From assembly GCA_020048255.1 (NCBI GenBank), contig JAIFMR010000081.1:1-5048 (forward strand): a stretch of DNA of 5,048 nucleotides, read 5' to 3'. The notes beneath the pieces are model-generated. The model was not told the DNA's origin. It searched no databases and worked only from the letters and a program-made list of their open reading frames with translations. Both the position numbers and the translations under genes were made by a program. Shown piece by piece: positions 1 through 4,227 of the stretch (within the stretch, counting starts at the first letter, position 1; each line of letters opens with the position of its first letter). The stretch is from Rhodoferax sp. Its GTDB lineage: Bacteria > Pseudomonadota > Gammaproteobacteria > Burkholderiales > Burkholderiaceae_C.

Positions 1-65
1 ACCTGATTTTTCTGGTTGAGCAGGACGATGCCGACGTTCGGCCTAAAGCCGTCTCGGTCAAGCAT
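1..65 (-). CDS. rppH: RNA pyrophosphohydrolase, N-terminal fragment (cut by window edge)
   Basis: Reading the minus strand from ATG at 65-63 gives 21 codons and two bases before the window ends. The peptide starts MLDRDGFRPNVGIVLLNQKN, which is the characteristic N-terminus of the RppH/NudH Nudix hydrolases. This family removes pyrophosphate from the 5' triphosphate end of mRNA and so starts RNA decay in the cytoplasm. The Nudix box, which carries the catalytic glutamates, lies outside the window, so activity cannot be judged. The gene diverges from proS. A GGGG run on the minus strand (76-73), seven bases before the ATG, is a weak ribosome-binding site. The fragment is too short to prove an intact gene, but its first 20 residues fit the family from the start codon onward and the rppH/proS divergent arrangement is one I recall from Burkholderiales. 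Confidence 0.87.
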   Translation of the reverse strand, partial: MLDRDGFRPNVGIVLLNQKNQ

Positions 66-73
66 AATCAAAC

Positions 74-91
74 CCCAATTTTTAAATTGGG
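74..91. repeat. Perfect 18-bp palindrome in the rppH/proS intergenic region
   Basis: CCCAATTT (74-81) and AAATTGGG (84-91) are perfect inverted repeats separated by TT. As RNA this could fold into a seven-pair hairpin with a four-base loop. As DNA it has the shape of a two-fold-symmetric operator. It covers the predicted rppH transcription start near 88, and one arm overlaps the GGGG run that would serve as the rppH ribosome-binding site. No T-run follows on either strand long enough to make it a standard terminator. The cognate regulator, if any, is unknown. Confidence 0.55.
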
Positions 92-94
92 TCC

Positions 95-122
95 ATTATG
101 CACAGCACGGGCTTTGCATCAA
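95..122 (-). promoter_or_regulatory. Candidate sigma-70 promoter for rppH
   Basis: On the minus strand, TTGATG (122-117) is followed after 16 bases by CATAAT (100-95). These match the -35 and -10 consensus at four and five of six positions. The predicted transcript would start near 88 and give a leader of about 23 nt that carries the GGGG ribosome-binding site. This is pattern matching only. No comparably good promoter was seen for proS on the plus strand in the same interval. Confidence 0.4.
96..104 (+). promoter_or_regulatory. DnaA-box-like 9-mer
   Basis: TTATGCACA matches the commonly used DnaA box consensus TTATNCACA exactly. It overlaps the predicted rppH -10 element. It is a single copy, so this is not an origin. 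One match in a 5-kb window could be chance. If functional, it would more likely be a regulatory or titration site. Confidence 0.25.
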
Positions 123-157
123 GAGCAACAACCCTGACTTATCGCCGGATTCCAGCC

Positions 158-1900
158 ATGAAAGCTTCCCAGTTCTTTATTTCCACCCTCAAAGAAGCAC
201 CAGCCGATGCCGAAGTGGTCAGCCACAAGTTGATGATGCGTGCCGGCATGATCAAAAAGCTCGGTGCCGGTATTTACACACTGATGCCCATGGGCCTGCG
301 TGTGGTGCAAAAAGTAGAGCGCATCGTGCGCGAAGAAATGAACCGCGCCGGTGCGGTGGAGCTGAGCATGCCGGTGGTGCAGCCGGCCGAGCTTTGGCAA
401 GAAACCGGTCGCTTCGAGAAAATGGGGCCGGAGCTGCTGCGTATTGCCGACCGACACGGCAATGACTTTGTGGTGCAGCCCACCAGCGAAGAGGTGATTA
501 CCGACATTGCTCGCCAGGAAATTCGCAGCTACAAGCAGTTGCCGAAAAATTTTTACCAGATCCAGACCAAGTTCCGCGACGAGCGCCGGCCGCGCTTTGG
601 CTTGATGCGCGGGCGCGAGTTCATCATGAAAGATGCCTACAGTTTTGACCGCGACCAGGCCTCCGCCAAAGCCAGCTACCAAGTCATGGCACAGGCCTAC
701 CGGCGTATTTTTGACCGCTTTGGCTTGACCTACCGCGCAGTGGCGGCGGACAGTGGCGCCATTGGAGGTGATTTGAGTGAGGAGTTTCAAGTGATTGCCG
801 CCACCGGCGAGGACGCCATCGTCTATTGCCCAGGCAGCGATTACGCCGCCAACATGGAAAAAGCCGAGGCATTGGCGCCAACCAGCCCACGCGCTGTGGC
901 AAGCCAGCCCATGACAAACACGCCGACACCGGGCAAATCCACTTGCGCCGATGTGGCCGAGCTGCTGGGTGTGCCCTTGCAAACCACCGTCAAATCGCTG
1001 GTGCTGGCCACTGACACGGTGGGCGACAAGGGTGAAGTGCTGAAAACCCAGGTCTGGCTGCTGCTGCTGCGCGGCGACCATGACATGAACGAAGTCAAGG
1101 TGGGCAAGTTGCCGGGCCTCGCTGCTTTCCGCTTTGCCACGGTGCCTGAAATTGAAGACCACTTTGGTTGCAAGCCCGGTTACCTCGGGCCCTTGAACTT
1201 GAAGAAGCCCGTCAAGCTGGTGGTAGACCGTGAGGTGGCGGTCATGAGCAACTGGATTTGCGGTGCCAATGTGCCTGACTTTCACATCACCGGCGTCAAT
1301 TGGGGCCGTGACCTGCCAGATCCCGAAATGATCGCCGACCTGCGCAACGTGGTTGCGGGTGACGCATCACCTGACGGAAAAGGCGTGCTGGCGATTGAGC
1401 GTGGTATTGAAGTGGGTCACGTTTTTTACCTGGGCACCAAGTACAGCGCCGCCATGAAGGCCACGTTTCTGGACCAGAACGGCAAGCCACAGTTCATGGA
1501 AATGGGCTGCTACGGCATAGGTATCACCCGTTTGCCAGCGGCGGCCATTGAGCAAAACCATGACGAACGCGGCATCATCTGGCCGGATTCGCTGGCGCCG
1601 TTCACGGTGGTGATTTGCCCCATCAACGCGGATCGTTCTCCGGAGGTGAAGGCCGCCTCAGACGCCCTGTATGCCGAGTTGCTGGCCGGTGGGGTCGATG
1701 TGATACTGGACGACCGGGGCGAGCGCCCTGGCGCCATGTTTGCCGACTGGGAACTGATCGGTGTGCCGCACCGCGTCAACATCGGTGACCGCGCTCTGAA
1801 AGAAGGCAACGTGGAATACCAGCATCGCCGTGATGCTGCCGCTACCGCCGTGTCGCTGGCAGACATTGCCAGCCTGTTGCTGTCCAAACTCAAGGGGTGA
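158..1900 (+). CDS. proS: Prolyl-tRNA synthetase, bacterial type with editing domain
   Basis: Cytoplasmic class II aminoacyl-tRNA synthetase that charges tRNA-Pro with proline. The protein is 580 residues, close to the 572 of the E. coli enzyme. The start at 158 (MKASQFFISTLKEAPADAE) fits the family N-terminus; an in-frame ATG at 98 would add 20 unrelated residues. The catalytic core holds motif 2 at about residues 139-155 (FRDERRPRFG, with R140) and motif 3 at 450-458 (GCYGIGITR). Between them, at roughly 230-410, lies the INS domain that hydrolyses mischarged Ala-tRNA-Pro; its lysine K279, known to matter for editing in E. coli, is present, as is the GYLGP loop at 341-345. From about 475 the anticodon-binding domain follows, including the segment DDRGERPGAMFADWELIG. 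A weak GGA (147-149) eight bases before the ATG is the only ribosome-binding site seen. There are no frame defects or missing motifs. It stands divergent to rppH and 63 bp before the transglycosylase gene. Confidence 0.98.
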   Translation: MKASQFFISTLKEAPADAEVVSHKLMMRAGMIKKLGAGIYTLMPMGLRVVQKVERIVREEMNRAGAVELSMPVVQPAELWQETGRFEKMGPELLRIADRHGNDFVVQPTSEEVITDIARQEIRSYKQLPKNFYQIQTKFRDERRPRFGLMRGREFIMKDAYSFDRDQASAKASYQVMAQAYRRIFDRFGLTYRAVAADSGAIGGDLSEEFQVIAATGEDAIVYCPGSDYAANMEKAEALAPTSPRAVASQPMTNTPTPGKSTCADVAELLGVPLQTTVKSLVLATDTVGDKGEVLKTQVWLLLLRGDHDMNEVKVGKLPGLAAFRFATVPEIEDHFGCKPGYLGPLNLKKPVKLVVDREVAVMSNWICGANVPDFHITGVNWGRDLPDPEMIADLRNVVAGDASPDGKGVLAIERGIEVGHVFYLGTKYSAAMKATFLDQNGKPQFMEMGCYGIGITRLPAAAIEQNHDERGIIWPDSLAPFTVVICPINADRSPEVKAASDALYAELLAGGVDVILDDRGERPGAMFADWELIGVPHRVNIGDRALKEGNVEYQHRRDAAATAVSLADIASLLLSKLKG

Positions 1901-1922
1901 ATGCGACAAGTGAATGCCGATG

Positions 1923-1952
1923 GTGGTCAAGAGTCCCAAGCATCGTTATGAT
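1923..1952 (+). promoter_or_regulatory. Candidate promoter for the lytic transglycosylase gene
   Basis: TGGTCA (1923-1928) and TATGAT (1947-1952) are separated by 18 bases and match the -35 and -10 consensus at four and five of six positions. Transcription would begin near 1959, only about five bases before the ATG at 1964, giving an almost leaderless message. A five-pair inverted repeat, GCATC (1940-1944) and GATGC (1950-1954), overlaps the -10. Evidence is sequence resemblance only; read-through from proS is the alternative. Confidence 0.28.
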
Positions 1953-1963
1953 GCCGCTCTGAT

Positions 1964-2593
1964 ATGCGTACCCGGCGTGACATCCTTCTCAGCGCTTTAG
2001 GCTTCAAGCCCTTGTGGGCTAGCCTTTCTTTGCTCCAAATGTCAGAGCAATCCTGGGCCGGTGGGCAAGTTGAAGAGCCCCTGGTGGACTCGGTACGCAC
2101 GGCGCTCAGCTCAGCCATTGCCAACCATGCACCCCCGGTTCCGGAGTTTTCTGATACCGAGTCGCGTCTACGCTACCTGCGCTGGATGGGTGCCACCAGT
2201 GAACGGCTGAAGAAAAAGAAGCCGGATTGGGCCACCCGCCAGGAGTTTTTGCAGACCGTCTGGTACGAAAGCAAGCGTGCCGGGCTGGATGTGGCCTTGG
2301 TGCTGGGCTTGATCCAGGTCGAGAGCAATTTCCGCAAATTTGCTGTGAGCAGTGCCGGCGCGCGCGGTTACATGCAGGTCATGCCGTTCTGGACCCGGGT
2401 GCTGGGCGATGGTGATGCCGGCAAGCTGTTTCACATGCAAAGCAATCTGCGCTTTGGATGCGTCATCTTGCGCCACTATTTGGAACGTGAGCGCGACGAT
2501 CTATTTTTGGCGCTGGGCCGCTACAACGGGTCGCGCGGCAGGGCACCTTACCCAGACGCAGTGCTGGGTGCAAGGCGTCTCTGGGAGGTTTGA
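1964..2593 (+). CDS. Exported lytic transglycosylase, SLT domain
   Basis: A 209-residue protein with a C-terminal SLT (lysozyme-like) domain that would cleave peptidoglycan glycan strands non-hydrolytically in the periplasm. The domain spans about residues 95-209. The predicted catalytic glutamate is E120 in QVESNF, followed by SSAGARGYMQVMP (129-141) and the YNGS segment (187-190) that replaces the usual YNAG-type motif. The N-terminus reads TRRDILLSALG, a twin-arginine-like pair followed by a hydrophobic stretch and a possible cleavage near SWA (30-32). It therefore looks secreted, by Tat or Sec; no lipobox is seen. The ATG at 1964 is the first start after an in-frame TGA at 1949-1951; the next ATG, at 2039, would remove the signal region. 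No Shine-Dalgarno sequence precedes it. It follows proS in the same direction, a pairing I recall from Burkholderiales, and converges on grxD. The exact subfamily name cannot be assigned. Confidence 0.9.
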   Translation: MRTRRDILLSALGFKPLWASLSLLQMSEQSWAGGQVEEPLVDSVRTALSSAIANHAPPVPEFSDTESRLRYLRWMGATSERLKKKKPDWATRQEFLQTVWYESKRAGLDVALVLGLIQVESNFRKFAVSSAGARGYMQVMPFWTRVLGDGDAGKLFHMQSNLRFGCVILRHYLERERDDLFLALGRYNGSRGRAPYPDAVLGARRLWEV

Positions 2594-2606
2594 TGGCCAG
2601 TGGTCT

Positions 2607-2933
2607 TCAGGCTGCGCTGGTTCCCAGCATGGACTGCAACTCACCGCTTTCATACATCTCCATCATGATGTCGGAGCCACCCACGAATTCGCCCTTGAGG
2701 TAGAGCTGAGGAATGGTGGGCCAGTTGCTGTAGTCCTTGATACCGGCACGAATTTCAGCGTCATCCAGCACATTGACCGTGGCAATCGACTTGGGTTCGA
2801 CGCCGCAAGCCTTGAGAATTTGCACTGCCCGGCCTGAAAAACCGCATTGCGGGAAGCTGGCTGTGCCTTTCATGAAAAGCACGATGTCGTTTTGCTTGAC
2901 CAGGTCGTCGATGCGTTGTTGTGTGTCGCTCAT
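2607..2933 (-). CDS. grxD: Monothiol glutaredoxin, CGFS type (Grx4 family)
   Basis: A 108-residue single-domain thioredoxin-fold protein. CGFS-type glutaredoxins bind glutathione and a [2Fe-2S] cluster and work in iron-sulfur cluster transfer and iron homeostasis in the cytoplasm, partnering with BolA proteins, rather than as general disulfide reductases. The family signatures are all visible: K22 in FMKGT, the active-site CGFS at 30-33 (C30, the same number as in E. coli Grx4), the cis-proline segment WPTIPQLY (71-78), and the glutathione-contacting GGSD (86-89 region). The length is close to the E. coli protein, which has a slightly longer tail. GAGGA on the minus strand (2947-2943), nine bases before the ATG, is the best ribosome-binding site in the window and supports this start. 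It is the last gene of the minus-strand cluster, 106 bp after slyX, and ends 13 bp from the transglycosylase stop. Confidence 0.97.
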   Translation of the reverse strand: MSDTQQRIDDLVKQNDIVLFMKGTASFPQCGFSGRAVQILKACGVEPKSIATVNVLDDAEIRAGIKDYSNWPTIPQLYLKGEFVGGSDIMMEMYESGELQSMLGTSAA

Positions 2934-2942
2934 GTCAAAAAG

Positions 2943-2947
2943 TCCTC
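2943..2947 (-). promoter_or_regulatory. Strong ribosome-binding site of grxD
   Basis: GAGGA on the minus strand lies nine bases before the grxD ATG. It is the only strong Shine-Dalgarno match in front of a gene here, in contrast to the weak or absent sites of slyX, prmC and the transglycosylase gene, and it fixes the grxD start. Confidence 0.7.
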
Positions 2948-2961
2948 AAATTAAGGGTGCG

Positions 2962-2970
2962 ATTATTTCA
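2962..2970 (-). promoter_or_regulatory. Candidate extended -10 promoter for grxD
   Basis: On the minus strand the sequence TGAAATAAT fits the extended -10 form TGn followed by a hexamer (AATAAT) that matches TATAAT at five of six positions. There is no recognisable -35. Transcription would begin near 2955, giving a short leader with the GAGGA ribosome-binding site in it. This would allow grxD to be expressed apart from prfA-prmC-slyX. Pattern evidence only. Confidence 0.33.
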
Positions 2971-2996
2971 TCTTTGCTGATGTGCCGGCCCGGATG

Positions 2997-3015
2997 ACCC
3001 TGTTACTGGCAGGGT
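2997..3015 (-). other. Short hairpin between slyX and grxD
   Basis: ACCCTG (2997-3002) and CAGGGT (3010-3015) are perfect six-base inverted repeats with a seven-base loop, starting 24 bases after the slyX stop on the minus strand. No T-run follows on that strand, so it does not qualify as an intrinsic terminator. It could stabilise the upstream 3' end or only slow read-through into grxD. Confidence 0.3.
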
Positions 3016-3039
3016 TGACCAAGTCGTTATGCAACTGGC

Positions 3040-3258
3040 TCAATAGTGCGGCGGCAAGTCGTCGCGCAAGCCGCGTGGTGCTACCCCGTCTACCGTGGCA
3101 GGCTGTCTCAGGCGCAGCACCTCGCGGGTCAATAGGTCAATTTGATCTTGCTGGCGGGTGATGATCTGCTCGAGCTTGTCGACCAGGTCCTCGGTGTAGC
3201 TGGCCTTGATTTCCAGTTGGGTCAGTCGGTCAGTCAAATCATTGTCAGGTTGGTTCAT
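3040..3258 (-). CDS. slyX: SlyX family protein
   Basis: A 72-residue soluble protein. The N-terminal two thirds, about residues 9-50, are a charged, heptad-like helix (DRLTQLEIKASYTEDLVDKL and onward) that should form a coiled coil. The C-terminus ends in LRDDLPPHY, which closely matches the LPPHY-type tail of SlyX proteins. The family has no established biochemical role; the name comes from the E. coli gene near slyD. The reading frame is open back to 3333, but the extra 25 residues would overlap prmC and do not resemble the family, so the ATG at 3258 is preferred. No Shine-Dalgarno sequence precedes it; the 44-bp gap after prmC is C-rich on the coding strand and contains the palindrome GGGCGCCC (3273-3280). 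Translation may rely on read-through of ribosomes from prmC, which is inference. Confidence 0.9.
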   Translation of the reverse strand: MNQPDNDLTDRLTQLEIKASYTEDLVDKLEQIITRQQDQIDLLTREVLRLRQPATVDGVAPRGLRDDLPPHY

Positions 3259-3302
3259 GGTGTGGGCGGGCGGGGCGCCCGTTCTGTATGGAAGGGGTTG
3301 GC

Positions 3303-4154
3303 TCAACTCAGGGGCTTTTGGCCACCGCTGCAACGCTCGATATCTGCCAGATCTCGGCGCGATTGCACCTGGGCAAAGCCCTGTTGGGTCAACAAGCCGC
3401 GCACGGCGGCAGCCTGTTCATAGCCGTGCTCCAGCAGCAGCCAGCCACCGGGCTTTAGGTGCGCTGTTGCACCGGCAATGATTTTGCGCAAATCGTCAAG
3501 TCCGTCTGCGCCACTGGCGAGGGCTTGCAGGGGCTCAAACACCAGGGCAGCCAAATGCGGGTCATGCTCAGTGATGTAGGGCGGGTTAGACGTGATGCAG
3601 TCAAACAGCGGCGCATCTGTTGCCAGAGCCTGCCACCAAGAGCCTTGACAAAACTGCACGGGCAAGTTCAACCGCTGTGCATTGGCGGCAGCCACTGAGA
3701 GTGCTGCTGGACTTTGGTCGGTAGCCCAGACTTGGGTTTGCGGGCGTGTGGCCTTGAGCGCCAGGGCAATGGCGCCACTGCCCGTCCCCATGTCCAGCAC
3801 CACAGACGCCTTGCAGGGTTGCTCGTTCAGAATGTCCAGCGCCCAGGTCACCAGGGTTTCGGTGTCGGGGCGTGGCACCAGCACATCGGCGGTGACGTGC
3901 AGGTCCAGTCCATAAAACGCTTTGTGACCCGTCAGATAAGCCAGCGGCTCGCCCGCTAAACGCCGTTGCGCCAAGGCCGTCAAGGTTTGCGCCAAGTCCA
4001 GCGGCAAGGCGTCGGTGTCGTGCGCCAGCAGCCAGCCGCGCTGGGTCTCGGAGATACCCAAAACGTGCAGCAGCAAGAGTTGCGCGTCCAGCCGGTCCAG
4101 CCCCTGCGTTTGCAGGGAGGACAGGCTGTGCGCAAGCGTCGTGTTGTTTGACAT
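3303..4154 (-). CDS. prmC: Release factor glutamine N5-methyltransferase
   Basis: A 283-residue cytoplasmic enzyme that uses S-adenosylmethionine to methylate the glutamine of the GGQ motif in release factors RF1 and RF2, improving peptide release. An N-terminal helical domain (about 1-85, with RRLAGEPLAYLTGHKAFYGL) is followed by PRPDTE (94-99) and a Rossmann methyltransferase domain: the SAM-binding loop DMGTGSG (121-127), an acidic residue D146 at the end of the next strand, and the diagnostic NPPY (190-193) that holds the glutamine amide. The length agrees with the E. coli enzyme (277). The frame runs upstream to 4271 inside prfA, but homologous sequence begins at MSNNTTLAHS, so the ATG at 4154 was chosen. 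No Shine-Dalgarno sequence is evident; instead an inverted repeat ends one base before the ATG. It lies 73 bp after prfA, its substrate gene. The last residues include a GGQ (277-279), probably by coincidence. Confidence 0.97.
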   Translation of the reverse strand: MSNNTTLAHSLSSLQTQGLDRLDAQLLLLHVLGISETQRGWLLAHDTDALPLDLAQTLTALAQRRLAGEPLAYLTGHKAFYGLDLHVTADVLVPRPDTETLVTWALDILNEQPCKASVVLDMGTGSGAIALALKATRPQTQVWATDQSPAALSVAAANAQRLNLPVQFCQGSWWQALATDAPLFDCITSNPPYITEHDPHLAALVFEPLQALASGADGLDDLRKIIAGATAHLKPGGWLLLEHGYEQAAAVRGLLTQQGFAQVQSRRDLADIERCSGGQKPLS

Positions 4155-4155
4155 T

Positions 4156-4189
4156 AAAGCGCTATCTTTAACATAGCTGTTAGCGCTTT
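4156..4189 (-). repeat. 9-bp inverted repeat abutting the prmC start codon
   Basis: AAAGCGCTA (4156-4164) and TAGCGCTTT (4181-4189) are perfect inverted repeats with 16 bases between them. In the prfA-prmC transcript the proximal arm ends one base before the prmC ATG, so a folded stem would cover the place where a ribosome-binding site should be. A competing five-pair stem, GCTAT (4161-4165) with ATAGC (4173-4177), uses the same bases. Whether this affects prmC translation is inference. Confidence 0.45.
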
Positions 4190-4225
4190 CTGGACCTCGG
4201 CTAGAGGCCAATTTTTCATATAAAA
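4170..4225 (+). repeat. Putative Comamonadaceae-type intergenic repeat, degenerate copy
   Basis: The plus strand carries ATAGCTGTTAGCGCTT (4173-4188) and then CTAGAGGCCAATTTTT (4201-4216). From memory, many Comamonadaceae genomes carry a short intergenic element with an ATAGCTG block, an AGCGCTT/AAGCGCT hairpin and a following TAGAGGCC with a T-rich end. Here the first arm is intact while the second arm has decayed to CTCGGCT. The element fills most of the 73-bp prfA-prmC gap. A small stem (4193-4198 with 4204-4209) is also possible, with one G-U pair on the minus-strand transcript. Only one copy is in the window, so repetitiveness is recalled rather than shown. Confidence 0.45.
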
Positions 4226-4227
4226 GT

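Noticed and set aside
98..157. Upstream in-frame ATG extending proS by 20 residues
   Set aside because: The extension does not resemble ProRS N-termini, whereas MKASQFFISTLKEAP at 158 does. It also overlaps the palindrome-proximal promoter region.
16..465. Plus-strand 149-codon open frame overlapping rppH and proS
   Set aside because: It overlaps proS in another frame and the antisense rppH start, with an Arg/Cys/Ala-rich composition typical of a frame-shifted shadow.
119..1285. Long open frame of 388 codons on the minus strand opposite proS
   Set aside because: It lies wholly antisense to a strongly supported proS, is rich in His, Gln, Gly and Val as expected for a shadow frame, and shows no recognisable domain. 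It also has no convincing start context.
2616..2628. Small stem GCTGG-TTC-CCAGC near the grxD 3' end as a terminator
   Set aside because: It has five pairs, a three-base loop, lies inside grxD coding sequence, and no T-run follows on either strand.
2352..2837. Plus-strand 161-codon open frame across the transglycosylase/grxD junction
   Set aside because: It runs in a different frame over two well-supported genes and shows no family resemblance.
3259..3333. In-frame extension of slyX upstream into prmC
   Set aside because: The 25 extra residues are not SlyX-like and overlap the end of prmC.
4192..4216. Intrinsic terminator on the plus strand (GACCTC/GAGGCC stem then five T)
   Set aside because: The stem has only four uninterrupted pairs plus a mismatch on this strand, and no plus-strand gene ends nearby. 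It is better explained as part of the intergenic repeat.
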